Assembly: GCA_028564705.1 (NCBI GenBank)
Contig: JAPXFQ010001936.1
Span: forward strand, 620,001-684,000
DNA from: Apricaphanius iberus
Taxonomy: Eukaryota > Chordata > Actinopteri > Cyprinodontiformes > Aphaniidae
Length of the DNA stretch: 64,000 nucleotides
Direction: 5' to 3'
Each line of letters opens with the position of its first letter. The first letter of the stretch is position 1. The notes under the pieces were generated by a model, which saw nothing but the letters and a program-made list of their open reading frames with translations, searched no databases and was not told the DNA's origin. This document shows positions 10,110-21,066 of the stretch, piece by piece. Position numbers and translations under genes: made by a program.

Positions 10110-10663
10110 CATTTTATTTAAAGGGACAATACACATTAATAAACACGACAATGTAAACACACCAGTTATAATTTTTATCTGTAGTCACTAGCAGATCAAG
10201 AAAAAGAATTAGAAACACAGTGGCTACAGACTAATGCCAATATCATCCACACAACATGGAATTCAAACGTAATATTAAAGTATCTCAAGAAAAAAAAAAA
10301 GCTAGAAATAAGACAATTCGACAAAAACATCAGGAATTGTCAACAAAACTCGTAACTTGAGAAATAAGAAGGAAGAGTTATCAGTGGTCACTAGACTGGT
10401 TCCTCCTTAGCCAACTTGACTGCGTCCTGAATGTATTTAAGGGTCAAATGTTTTGTTCTTAATATTGTATGTGTTCCATATAGTTGTTAAGTATTCAATA
10501 AAAACATCTACAAAGCAAGATAAATCCAGCATTACATACATTCATCTAAATGATTTTCTACCTAATGAAGGGGCACATGAGGCGTCTTCCCCTCGATCAG
10601 ACCCTGCTTCACGGTCTTCTGCTGCTCGCTCTTTGGCCAAAAGCTGCAGAATTTCCACCTAAG
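10110..10663 (-). other. Candidate terminal exons of an unidentified small gene
   Basis: On the minus strand, 10,563-10,663 has an acceptor-like TTAAGTCTTAG and a donor-like CATTAG/GTAGAA. It is open in two frames, one reading WPKSEQQKTVKQGLIEG and the other LLAKERAAEDREAGSD. Further down at about 10,390-10,435 a frame reads LKYIQDAVKLAKEEPV and then a stop. It is followed by about 270 nt of non-coding sequence and an AATAAA at about 10,120. That layout fits the end of a small spliced gene. I cannot name the protein, and splicing the two pieces does not give an unambiguous common frame. It could equally be chance or a retrocopy remnant. Confidence 0.2.
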
Positions 10664-10699
10664 ACTTAAACTCTCTTTTCCCTTTATTATAGTAAATAC

Positions 10700-11075
10700 T
10701 AACACGTAAAATGTACATTTTAAAAAAGCACCTGGATTAGCACTACATTTATTAGCAAAAAGCTGTTTAACGTTACCGTTAACTAATGCTTACATCACTT
10801 CCTAATTCATCATTCAGACTTAAGCTACATCGTTGCTGTCAGATACGAGAGCTCAATCTAAGGACATCCAGTGCTCTGAGGGTCGTTTCCATGGAAACCA
10901 TAGATATAGAGATTCAAATATCAATTTATTTGTCCTAACCTAATATTATAGTGTCCCACAAACAGACTATCTCTATGCCATGAAGAAATGGCACACAGCT
11001 CAGTATGTAAGAATACAGAGAAAAGATCATTCTTCATGAGTAACGCCACACCCTACCAGAGTATAACCCCGCCCA
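10700..11075. other. Non-coding, AT-rich
   Basis: No gene or repeat family recognised. Confidence 0.4.
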
Positions 11076-11079
11076 CATT

Positions 11080-11500
11080 AATTTTTGAAAAACGGCTCAA
11101 AAGAAGGCGTTGCCTTGCGGACCAGGAAAAACGCGGGGGGAATACTGGCTGGGCGTGGTCTCGGCTGTAACTGACTGGCAGGCAGCAGCGCAGAGTCACA
11201 GACGGACAGAAAGGCGGACAGAGCCACAGCAACGCGGCTCCTTTGCCTCAAAGGGAAATAATCTGTAGGTTGAGTTTTTCTCCAGTTCTGTGGAGTAACT
11301 GAGTGGCTCTGAGTCATATCATTTCGGGCCGATGTCTCGTTCTCAGCAGCAGGTGCCGAACCTGTAGCGGCATCGCAGCATAGAATGAGCGCCGTCTCGG
11401 AGTGGTACATTGTTACCAAATCTAATGCTAAATATCGATTAGCTCCAGTAATTTCGTGTGATTCTGCCTCGACCTGCACCTGCAGCCACTGTACGTCATT
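11080..11500. promoter_or_regulatory. GC-richer, CpG-containing patch; possible promoter
   Basis: Base composition rises sharply against the flanks, with many CpG dinucleotides (for example AACGCGGGGG, CAACGCGGCT, GGGCCGATGTCTCG). Both strands are open for 60-130 codons, which is common in CpG islands. On the plus strand ATGAGCGCCGTCTCGGAG begins at about 11,384. No TATA box is visible. It could be a bidirectional promoter with a first exon, but no downstream exon can be tied to it. Confidence 0.3.
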
Positions 11501-11529
11501 TTTTTTATTTATTTTTTTTTCTTTTTTTT

Positions 11530-11900
11530 TTTTTCTAACGTGCAGTATGCTACTCAGAATTGGTGTCTGAGTACCAAGTACAAGCCCAACAGTTTTACTT
11601 TCCCAAGCAGAGTATTACAGCTTCGTTGTAGTACGCCACTTGATGTATATGTATGAAAAATCTTTATTAGTGATTACTGTGGGTTCAATTTCCTGACGTC
11701 ATGGACACTAAACCGAGACAAGAAGGGAGAAAGGAAGAAGGTGAAGAAAAGAAACCGGACCAACAGAGGGGCGAACCGACGACACAAGACAGGGAGGCAA
11801 ACAAAGAACACAAGAAAACATCCCAGTCCTCCACCTCTGCCGGACGGCAGAGAAACAGTAATAAAAACAAAAACAACAAAGTGTACAGAACCAAACCAAT
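11530..11900 (-). repeat. Dispersed repeat X, copy 1 (of 3)
   Basis: Read on the minus strand it contains CTGCCG-TCCG-CAGAGGTGGAGGACTGGGATG, a block TTTTCTTGTGTTCTTTG, then TTGGGCTTGTACTTGGTAC and CCAATTCTGAGTAGC. The same order occurs on the plus strand at 41.09-41.30 kb and partly at 57.48-57.61 kb. Copy 1 carries a basic 71-codon chance ORF on the opposite strand (11,701-11,916). Family unknown. Confidence 0.55.
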
Positions 11901-11959
11901 AGTTCGGATCTGGTAGAATAAACAAAGACGGACGTCACACACCACCAAATCACGTCACA

Positions 11960-12590
11960 CAAACTTCTGAGCAAATGGGGAGGACGGCTGCCTTTTGAGT
12001 CCTATATTGTGGTTTTTATATGCTTAGTGTAAATGCTAAATGTTTTCTCATGTTTTTTGTTCTAAAATTTCTTTTAACTGATTCTTGCATTTTATCCGTT
12101 TTTAATTTACATACTTTTACGGCAATGTGTTTTTCATGCTTTACCTAAATTGCCGTTTTACTCAAATCATAACAGATATTATTTAGCTTTTTATTACTTT
12201 TTTTAAATACTGTTACTGCTTTTAATCAAATGCTAAATGTTTTCATTAATTGATTCTCATGTTTTATCCATTTTTTAATTTTCATACTTAGATAAAATTC
12301 ATTTCTTTTAGCGATTCTGTTTTAATTTTCATACTTTTATCATGTATTTGGTTTCTTTACCAATGAAACATGTAAAGCACCTTGAATTGCCTTATGTTGA
12401 AAGTGTGCTATATAAATAAAATTGCCTTGCTTTCAATTTAGTTGGAGCAATGGAACCAGTGTCGGCAGTTTTAGAGAGAAAGTTACGGATTAGCTTGTTA
12501 ACTTGATTTGGAGTTGGAGGATGAAGGGGAATGTGGGAGAGTTAATCTGTTCTAAGGTTTCAACTGAAGTATCCCTAAGAAAATGCTTTT
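11960..12590 (+). repeat. AT-rich DNA ending in a LINE-tail-like segment
   Basis: Mostly AT-rich with internally repetitive TTTTAATTTTCATACTT blocks (12,100-12,340). At 12,370-12,432, GTAAAGCACCTTGAATTGCC and TGCTATATAAATAAAATTGC match the end of the L2 3' UTR type seen at 36.2 and 62.2 kb. Confidence 0.4.
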
Positions 12591-12599
12591 GGTAGCACT

Positions 12600-12761
12600 T
12601 TTTTGGTTTCATCTCTATGTGTTATCGTGTGCCTGTTAAAATTATTCTTTAGACAGAAAACTTTGCCAGAGGTTTTACACGAGAAAGTATTCCCACCTGT
12701 TTGAGTGCTCATGTGTGCTTGGAACTACTTTTCCATTGGAAAACTTTTCAGAGGTCATAAA
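12600..12761 (-). pseudogene. Degenerate finger remnants past the ZNF-C stop
   Basis: Just downstream of the stop of ZNF-C, the minus strand still shows two decayed finger units. One has AAACTTTTCAGAGG in place of the CxxC region. The other has CAGAAAACTTTGCCAGAGG and a broken TGTTTGAGTGC linker. They correspond in position to the last two fingers of ZNF-A and ZNF-B, so ZNF-C was shortened by a stop rather than built short. Confidence 0.6.
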
Positions 12762-14021
12762 TTAGAGATGCATCTTAACTGTGTGAGTTCGCATGTGCCT
12801 ATTCAAAAGACTTTTTAAGTTAAAACCTTTTCCACAGATCATACATGTGAAGCATTTTTCACGTTTGTGACTTCTCATATGCATATTAAAACTATATTTC
12901 TTAATGAATGTTTTTCCACAGGTTATACACGAGAAAGGCAGCCTAACTGTATGAGTTTTCATGTGACATTTCAAATGATCTTTCACATGAAAACCTTTTC
13001 CACAGGTTGCACATGAGAAAGGCTTCTCACCTGTGTGCCTTAGAGTGTGCCTATTCATAGCACTTTTCCTACTGAAAGCTTTCCCACAGGTTTTACATGA
13101 GAAAGGCTTCTCACCCGTGTGACCTCTAATGTGAAAAAGCAGACAATTTTTTTGAGTGAAACCTTTTCCACAGGTGGTACATTTGAAAGGCTTCTCACCT
13201 GCGTGACTTATCATGTGCCTTTTTAAATACATTTTTAGGGAGAAAGATTTCCCACAAGTTGTACACAAAAAGGGGTTCTCACTTGAATGCGTGAGCATGT
13301 GTACATGCAAATTACTTTTCAACTGAAAAGCTTTTCCACAGGTTAAACATGAGAAAGGCTTCTCATCTGTGTGACATTTCATGTGCTTATTCAAATTCTG
13401 TTTCACGGAGAAAGCTTTTCCACAGGTTCCACATAAGAAAGGCTTCTCACCTGAGTGACTTCTAATGTGAGAAAAAAGATAATTTTTTTCAGTGAAACCT
13501 TTACCACAGGTTGCACATTTGAAAGGCTTCTCACCGGTGTGACTTTTCATGTGCCGATTCAAATAACTTTTCAGTGAGAAAGATTTTCCACAAGTTGAAC
13601 ACGAAAAAGGATTGTCGCTTGTGTGGATGCTCACGTGTGCATCCAGGGAACTTTTGCCTTTGAAAGCTTTTCCACAGGTCAGACATGAGAAAGGCTTCTC
13701 ATCTGTGTGACTTCCCATGTGCTTTTTCAAATGATGTTTCAGTAGGAAAGACTTTCCACAGGCTTCACATGAGTAAGGCTTCGCTCCTGTGTGAGATTTT
13801 TCATGGCGATTCAAATTTTTTTTAAGACTGAAAGTGCTCCCACAAGTGTTACATAAGAAAGGCTTCTCTCCTGTGTGAATTTGCAAATGACATTTAAATT
13901 GCTTCAGTTTGACAATTTTACTACACACTTGACACTGCTTACATTTCTTATCTTTACTCATTTCCTCATCCTTCGTCTTTTTCTCTCCATCATCACTTTG
14001 ACCTCTTGTTTTCTGACTCAT
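12762..14021 (-). CDS. ZNF-C: C2H2 zinc-finger array, 14 fingers
   Basis: The 419-codon frame starts MSQKTRGQSDDGEKK and is then almost all C2H2 fingers joined by TGEKP-type linkers: 14 fingers from about residue 33 to 415. Each has CxxCxKxF-x5-L-x2-HxxxH spacing. Such arrays bind DNA in the nucleus. In paralogues A and B the MSQKTRG string is internal, preceded by an acidic region and KASGSSRDEQQQR. Here those residues are present upstream as far as 14,064, where a provirus interrupts the exon. The ATG at 14,021 is therefore only a fallback start, and this is the 3' half of a broken gene. The array itself has no frameshift, which suggests recent loss or continued use from another promoter, such as the 3' LTR reading into it. 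Confidence 0.85.
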   Translation of the reverse strand: MSQKTRGQSDDGEKKTKDEEMSKDKKCKQCQVCSKIVKLKQFKCHLQIHTGEKPFLCNTCGSTFSLKKNLNRHEKSHTGAKPYSCEACGKSFLLKHHLKKHMGSHTDEKPFSCLTCGKAFKGKSSLDAHVSIHTSDNPFSCSTCGKSFSLKSYLNRHMKSHTGEKPFKCATCGKGFTEKNYLFSHIRSHSGEKPFLCGTCGKAFSVKQNLNKHMKCHTDEKPFSCLTCGKAFQLKSNLHVHMLTHSSENPFLCTTCGKSFSLKMYLKRHMISHAGEKPFKCTTCGKGFTQKNCLLFHIRGHTGEKPFSCKTCGKAFSRKSAMNRHTLRHTGEKPFSCATCGKGFHVKDHLKCHMKTHTVRLPFSCITCGKTFIKKYSFNMHMRSHKREKCFTCMICGKGFNLKSLLNRHMRTHTVKMHL

Positions 14022-14068
14022 CCTCTGCTGTTGTTCATCTCTGCTGGATCCTGAGGCTTTGTTAGTCT

Positions 14069-14614
14069 TGTAATGGCATTTAAGACTCTTAATAAAGATG
14101 AGAGAGATTCCTTTATGAGTTTGGAGGTTTTAATAAAAGTTGAATTGATCATACAGGAGAACAGCACAGATCACAGTGAATGCCGAATGCTGCCCCCCTC
14201 CTAACTCCCCAACTACCTACTACCCCACTACCTCCCAACTACCTACTACCTCCTACGTCCCAACTCTCAAACAAGCTCATATGAAAATAAGTATTTATAA
14301 AGTTCAGCAACCTTGCCTCTATAACTTTGAAGACAAAACTATTAATCTCAGGGTGAGAATATCTTCGGATGAAGACATCTGGCTCTTTGCTGTGAATAAG
14401 TGACTTTTGACATATACAAAATAATGGCAATAGCTTGGGTTATATGTAACACAATAAGAGAAACTCTCAAAACTAAGTATGTAAGAAGAATCAATATTTT
14501 CTCAGGCAGTGATGTCTTCTCTAACCTCGAACTCAACACCTGTTGTCTGGCTCCTCTGCTCTCAGTGTTAATAATACTAAAGGATTAATCATAATAATAC
14601 ATTTCTCGATCACA
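14069..14614 (-). repeat. 3' LTR of the provirus
   Basis: 546 bp, begins TGTGATCGAG and ends GCCATTACA on the minus strand (TG..CA ends). It contains a CCTAC/CTACC-rich stretch that is about 27 bp longer than in the other LTR. By eye about twenty substitutions separate the two LTRs, roughly 4-5 percent. A TTTATAAATAC box lies at 14,291-14,301. Confidence 0.9.
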
Positions 14615-16175
14615 GTCTCCTACCCATTTATCTAATCTCAAAGATAAATCAAAATACTAAGAAAAATTAACAATCAACAATAACAATTACTAACCTAAGA
14701 GATGGGCAGCATTCAAAAAGAAAGACAATAAAAGTGGTTCAAATAATTTCAAATATTACATGTCACATTGAATCATATCTAACAAAATTATGTAATCTAA
14801 GCATCCATCTTAATGACATTATCTGAACTTCATAACAGCATCCCATACAAAAATCCCGCTAGGGCGTAAGATAAACAACCTCCCAACTATGGTCGTGTTG
14901 TCCTTGCTCACGACAGGCGGGCAAAAGTATGAGACGACCCCTAGCCCCAAGGTGGCACTCCTGTTTGGTTCCTCATTAGTCAGGATGCATAAACGTAACT
15001 GCAAAACAAAGAAAAGGGGCACAATGTTAGGCAGTATCAATCCATTTAACAACAAAAATCAAAACAATTCTAAATATAAATTGAAACATGTACTCTTCCC
15101 TTAAATGAGTCAGGCATCCACAGTGTTAACCTCAAAATCAAGTTCAGTCACTCTTTGCTCAGCACCACAGTGACCCTTTAAGAGGTTAAACAAAAGAATA
15201 AATCAGTAGTAATCAACCATAATATAAAACAACAAACAAGGGAAAATATTGTATTCAATGATGCTAATGATTAGACATGTTAAAAATCAAGACTAAAAAT
15301 CTAAAATTCTAAAATTCTGTCATCCCCCTTTTTCATTCTTAACTAACAACTAAGTATGAAAAACTTAAGAACAAAACAAATATCAAAACTTAACTGAATA
15401 AAGGACTAAAGCTAAAACAAAACATTACTGTAAATGAAATTGATTTGAATAAATGAAATGGAATAATAAATGAATAATACAAATTTAAAATGTAACTGAA
15501 AAATGAATAAATGATAAAAATGAAAAATCAAATCAAACCCCTCTTTTCTCTGTCATCTCTGGGATGAGACTGCTAAACCTCCTTAGAAAAATACAATACA
15601 TCAATCACAGGGAAAAACATCAGACAACCTAATTCACAAAGTGATTTAAAGGAAGTCGTCATACACCTGTTAAACTAATTAATTATATAACTCGAGGTCA
15701 TTCAGCAAGTCCATACCTATTTCATCGAATCGAGTCTGCATCAGGCCCGTAGGTGACCTCTGCATCATTTCAGCTCAGGTGACCTCTCGTCCCTGCTGCA
15801 GAGTCCAAACGACGCCCCCTATTAAAAAACAGAACACAAAAATTATCAAAATCACAATATCACAGTCGTTATTGCTCTGGATCCCCAGAGCGTTGACAAA
15901 TGTGTCTCCTTCTCCATGTCCCATGTCGATGATTAGTGAGGAGAAAGAAAAATGTTGAATCACAGTTTTTCAAATCAAGTTTTGTGTCAGAGTCTACTTC
16001 TCTGAGTTTTTCTGCTTCAGCAGTGGTAGGTTTGTCCAAAATCGATCCAGTCACTCTTTCAAGTGGCTCTCTCAGTGACTTTGACAGCGGTGAAGGTCAC
16101 CAGAAGAACTTGAAAAGGCCCTTGCCATCTTTTAGTTCTCCAGTGTTTTCGCCTCAGATCCCCGATCAAAAGATC
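14615..16175 (-). other. Provirus 3' region without recognisable env
   Basis: AT-rich sequence with no long ORF between the end of pol and the 3' LTR. I see no envelope-type coding region. The last bases before the LTR (TAAATGGGTAGGAGAC) are fairly purine-rich and may be the polypurine tract. The 16,060-16,175 part continues the degraded end of integrase. Confidence 0.6.
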
Positions 16176-19100
16176 CTAGGTTACCCAGTCTCCAGGTCTG
16201 ATCGGATGGAGTGGTCCCGCTGCCACTTGTTGGTGCACCTGGTTAAGAGTCTCAGAGAGATTTATGCAGTGAGAAATCATTACATCATCACATAGGTCTG
16301 TAGAGAGGTGTGGTCTTGCAGGTGGGCTTAACCCCACCTCAGGAGGTCTGACAAAAGAAATGTCAAAAGGACTCAGGTTGTTTTTGGCTCTTTTTCTCAT
16401 TCTCATGTAAAACAAAGCCAGAGGCAAAGCTCTGACCCAAGACAGTCCTGTTTCTTCACAACACTTAGAAAACTCAGCTTCTAAAGTGCCATTTTCTCGT
16501 TCGACAGAAAACCACACCCCCTCTCCTGTTTTACAACTGGCTTTTTCCCATGCTGTTATCTCAGAAGAGGTGGCAAAACTTTGCATAGCAGTTAAATCAG
16601 ACAAGTCAGGTAATTCATCTATCTGCTCAATCGCAGCACAGGTAGTCATCGCCGGTTGAACTGCGGCAGCTTTGGCGGCAGTATCAGCATTTCCAAGACT
16701 CACAGCATCCTTGGACATTGTTTGAGCAGCACAATTCACAACAGCAATTTTGGATGGCAACAAAATCGCATCAAGGAGGTCAGCAACCTGTGATGCATTC
16801 AAAATCGGCTTACCATCAGACTTCAAGAACCTTCTGTGTCTCCACAGAGCTCCAAAATGGTGGACCATGCCCACCGCATAGCTGCTGTCACTGTATATGG
16901 TAACTGCTTTATCTTTAGCCAGCTCACAGGCCTTCGTCAATGCAACCAACTCTGCCGTCTGGGCAGAAAAATGTGACGAAAGGCTTCCTGCACACAAAGT
17001 ACAATGGTCAGAACAAACAGAATAACACACTCTGCTTTTACCGCTGGCATTTCTGAAAGCTGTGCCTTCAACGTAGAGAATCATGTCTGGATTCTGCAGT
17101 GGAGTGTCTGACAAATCAAGGCGAGGTTTACACAGTACCTCAAATTCCCTTTGGCAGTCTTGGGGGTCTCCGTCATCCCCTATGGGTAGCAACCTGGCAG
17201 GATTGAGATTATCACATCTCACCTCATCAACCATTTGAATAAATGGTTTACCTGTGTCTGGCCAAGCCAGAACGGGGGGGCTTTGCAGAGCTTCCTTAAG
17301 CTCCTCAAATGACCGCAAAGCCTCAGGGGTCCACTGGACAGCATCAGAGGCTGTCATATTCCTGCCATGAATCAAATCAGAGAGTGGTTTTTCCAACACT
17401 GCGTAGTCCAGAATGAAATTCCGGCAATACGACGTCAAACCCAAGAAAGACACCATCTGTTTCTTGGTTACTGGTCTCTGCAACCGCTGAACAGCAGCAA
17501 CTCTTTCGGAAAAAAGAAATTTCGACCCCTTGGAAACCACATGACCCCTAAAAATGACCTCTGATTTTGCAAACTGCAGCTTCGATAAGCTGGCTCTGTG
17601 CCCACAAGCATGCAAATGCTTCAACAACTTAACAGTGTCTCTCTCACACTGTTCCTTAGACGGAGAAGAAATCATCAGACCATCAACAAACTGTATCAGG
17701 GCGGAGCCAAGTGACAGCTCAAGCCCTTCCAAGCTCTCCTTTAACGCCGTGTTAAAAATGGTGGGAGCTTCAACGTAGGTTTGTGGAAGTCTAGTGAAGG
17801 TGAACATTTTCCCTTCAAACTCAAAAGCAAACCAAAACTGGCTGTCAGGGTCCACAGGAACACTGAAGAAAGCATTACTGAGGTCCACCACTGAGAAAAA
17901 AGTATCTGAAGGGGGCAATTGCGCTAGCACAGTGCACGGATTTGGGAAACCTGATGCCCTCGGCATCACAGCAGCATTTACACGTTTCAAATCCTGCACA
18001 AAACTCCATTCCTCCCCTTTTTCACTGATTTCCTTCAGTGGAAAAATCGGACTACGAACAGGTGAATCAGTACATTCAACAATGATTCCTGCTTTTAACA
18101 GCGAATCGAACACTGGTTTGATCTCACGTACGGCTTCTGGTTTCAACGGGTGCTGGCGTTGTACGGGTCGAAAAGAAGATTTTGGTGTTATTTTAATGGG
18201 TGTACAACCCTTAATTAACCCCACATCATGTGAATTTTTTGCCCACAAATCATTCGGAACCCCTTTGAGCAAAGGGTGCATTTCTGAGTCGTCGGTCGCA
18301 ACTTCATCATGTAGAAAAACATGAGAAAGCATCTCATCAGGTTCTTCAGTTAAATGAATCACCCTGGTGACATGCACGGTGGAGATCAGCGAACGTTTGT
18401 AAAGTTTAGCAGATCTGGAGTAGAGGATGGAACGGTCACTCTCAGTTCGCTCCCAATCAGAAGCTGACTGAGCGCGATGAACAAGGTCAGATACCATTTC
18501 CCACTCTTCACCCTCAGGTTTAGATAGGGAAATGTAAGGATCACATTTCTGGAATCGGTAGAGCGTTTTCTGTTCAGGTGTGAGACAGATGGTCACTGCT
18601 GATGTATGTGTGTCCCACAAAATAGAAGTTATGTTCAAAATGTCTGTGTCTGAGGTGAACCATGCCTGCTCATATTCTATGTCTGGTCCTGCAAAAACAT
18701 GTGTTGTGCAATGTAGTTCCTCCTCTGGCATAAAAACAGAAGCTGGACTTACCAGGTTCTGAGCAGTCTGGAGGAAAGTTTTGGTCGTGGTACCTGTTAA
18801 AAGCTTCCACTGGTATTCATGTCTGAGATCATGAGGCGTGTGTTTCACTGCTGTCAGGATTGGTGTCTCCTGTGCAGGAACAACTTCAATGCCTTGGGGT
18901 GACGAAAAAAGAGAAATGTTAAGCTTGCACATTAAATCTCTGCCTAATAAGTTCACAGGACATAGCTCAGAGATTAAGAATCCATGTTTAAAAGCTGGCC
19001 CATCTCCCAATTGACAACGGAGTGGGTAACTGAATCGTTCTTTCACAACCTGACCAGATGCTGAAATTGAGAAGACATGGTTCCCACTTAGTTTTGGCGA

Positions 19101-19622
19101 TGGACGTAGAGCTGTGTGCTTCAACACAGAATGAGTTGTGCCCGAATCGACCATGCATTCTATAGGTGTACCTGAGACAGTGAGAGACAGGACAGGTAAG
19201 GCTTTGTACGCATCAGAAGTCAGTTGTGCGTACGTACCTGACAGTGGCATTTGTTGTTGTTCTAAATGTGCAATGGCTTCTGTAATCAAAGTGTGAGGGT
19301 TAGAACTTTGATCTGAATGGTTAGTGCAGGAAGCAAGTTCTTCATTGCTGGCAGTCTCATTTAAACTTGCAGCATTTTCATTGCTGCCATCACAAAAAAC
19401 AATCTCTCCATCATCAACAGGTTGTTCATTACAAACAACATTTTCATCAATAACATCATCACTAAAATCTGATTGATTGTCACTTTCAGAACATGTTTCA
19501 TCATCACATTCAGATATTTCATCACTTTCAAAGTGAACATGTGTGTCTGTGTGTGTTTGTGTGTGCGTCAGACCTCTCCTGAAATCTCCTGTCTGTTTGG
19601 AACCTGAAGTCTGACCCCTGTG
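16176..19622 (-). pseudogene. Proviral pol (protease-RT-RNase H-integrase remnant)
   Basis: The frame is open from the gag TGA at 19,623 down to 16,176: about 111 acidic codons (many Asp/Glu/Ser), then 1,037 more. Numbering from the TTG at 19,289, the aspartic protease motif DSG lies at 48-50, RT spans about 375-600 and RNase H about 735-875. The integrase remnant is 905-1037. RT motif A keeps its Asp (VVDLSNAFF), but the YxDD box reads FVDG, losing one catalytic Asp. RNase H has Glu in place of the first Asp (VEGTA) but keeps TAEL and YSDSSYA. Integrase lacks its zinc finger and two core Asp residues; only the region around the last Glu (VERENG) and the C-terminus remain. Not expected to be enzymatically active, yet unbroken by stops. 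Confidence 0.85.
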
Positions 19623-19625
19623 TCA
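19623..19625 (-). promoter_or_regulatory. In-frame TGA between gag and pol (readthrough site)
   Basis: gag and pol share one frame (the offset between 20,756 and 19,289 is divisible by three), and no other stop separates them. This fits the stop-suppression strategy known for gamma- and epsilonretroviruses. The base after the stop is C. I did not establish a downstream pseudoknot. Confidence 0.6.
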
Positions 19626-20756
19626 ATCAGCTCGCCCAGTCCACGAACCACGCCTCTGCTCGCTGTTGCATTCGTCAGTGATGTAGTCCCGCTTCTTGCA
19701 TCGCCAGAAATCATGCACATTTTCAACAGAGTTTAGAGGAAGACTGACCTCTCTTTGTTTGTCCATGTCAGCATAAGCCCTCTTCTTCACCGGAGGCGGT
19801 GGGGCCTTCCTGGTCGGTTGAAACGACTTCTGACGCGCTGGGATGGGTATCATCTTGAGCAACTTCCTTGGTGCGGGTCTTGGGGGCTCAACGTGAGGAA
19901 AGCGTCCGGCCGAATCCAGCAGTCGCTGAGTCCCAGCGGGGACTGGAGTTCCCCAGTGCTTTAAGTCCTCCAATACTTCAGTAGCATTCTGTGAAGATTG
20001 ATCAAACTGTCCAAAATTAACGCTTACTGTGAGCGGTTCGTCCCGTGGCTTTTCCAGTTCAACTACGTGTGCCATTGGTTGAACACAGCCATCGTCACTG
20101 AGTTCCGCCTCTGGTGCCCGGTCAGGATTGGCTGCTCTTCCCGTCTGCTCCGGTGTGACCGTCTCCCATTGGTTGAGACTTACAGGGTCATACCTTAAGC
20201 TCCCGTCAAACGATCTTTGATTCGCCAACTCAGGAAATGAAGGTCTGACGCCAGTCTGTATGTCAGGTGCGGTAGGGAAAGATGGGAAAGAAGCAGAAAC
20301 AGCAGACCAACTAACACAGTGATTTTCCTGTTTATTACGTTCGGGTGAAAGTAACGTATTTCCACACCGTCTCGTCATCACACCAGAACCATCAAACCTT
20401 CTCTTCACCCCCCTGTGATTCGCCTTTCTGTCGCGAAACACAGCTTCAGCTTTCCACAACAGAAACACCCTTCTCTGATGTCCAATGTTTTTCTTTAAAC
20501 CTTTATGAAAAATGGTCTTCGCCAATTTCTTTTCTTCAGAAATTAATTTCTGCTCAAGTTTCTCCACATCTGAGAGCTCCAAACTACCGCCGATAGGAAA
20601 ACCCCAGTTATTAACCCAGAAAGTGACGTACTGTACACCTTCCCAGCCAAACTTTGTGCCCATGAAGCGGCACTCTGGGCTGTCCGGAGGAGGAAGCTTA
20701 GTTTTTGCTGAGCCCATCTTCTCAAAGTTTGAGAAGAGGTCAGCAAAACCCCTCAA
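19623..20756 (-). pseudogene. Proviral gag, internally deleted
   Basis: A 377-codon frame starting MRGFADLFSNFEKMG about 290 nt after the primer-binding site. The first 110 residues look like a retroviral matrix domain (basic and helical, with a WGFPIGGSLE segment). A Pro/Ser-rich middle follows (PPPRPAPRKL region, KAPPPPVKK) and a short basic tail. No major homology region of capsid and no CCHC knuckle are visible, so capsid and most of nucleocapsid appear deleted in frame. It ends in TGA, and the pol frame continues in phase after it. Without capsid it cannot form particles by itself. Confidence 0.75.
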
Positions 20757-21044
20757 TTAAATCAAAGCGAAACTATTTCTAAACGACGCACAGTACTGCG
20801 TTCGCAAAGCATCGCAACAATGTACAAACATTTTTTTCTTTTTTAAAAATTAAGATCAATGAAAAATAAAGATAAGAAGAAATCCCTCTCACCCGGGCGT
20901 GCGTCCTTCCAGACAGCGCACGGAAGCCCAAGGAGGACCAAATCCCCGCTTCTCCGAAGATGGGAGCTCACGGGCCGGTCGCTGATCCCGGGACGTCCAG
21001 ACAACTTGGTTCTCCTTTGGAATCCGATCCGCTGTTGGAAGCCG

Positions 21045-21062
21045 AAAAACGTTTGGGCGCCA
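21045..21062 (-). promoter_or_regulatory. Primer-binding site, tRNA-Lys type
   Basis: Four bases after the 5' LTR the minus strand reads TGGCGCCCAAACG. That is complementary to the 3' end of tRNA-Lys for the first ten positions, with a one-base slip after that. Confidence 0.65.
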
Positions 21063-21066
21063 AGAA

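Noticed and set aside
11078..11479. 133-codon minus-strand frame
   Set aside because: GC-rich sequence open on both strands; no motif and no homology recognised.
11701..11916. Lys/Arg-rich 71-codon frame
   Set aside because: Inside dispersed repeat X; the other copies do not keep it open.
12762..14021. Regular 84-bp repeats that could suggest a satellite or CRISPR-like array
   Set aside because: They are C2H2 finger units (28 codons each) with coding constraint.
14615..16175. A hidden env gene
   Set aside because: No long frame and no visible envelope features; the region is AT-rich and full of stops in all frames.
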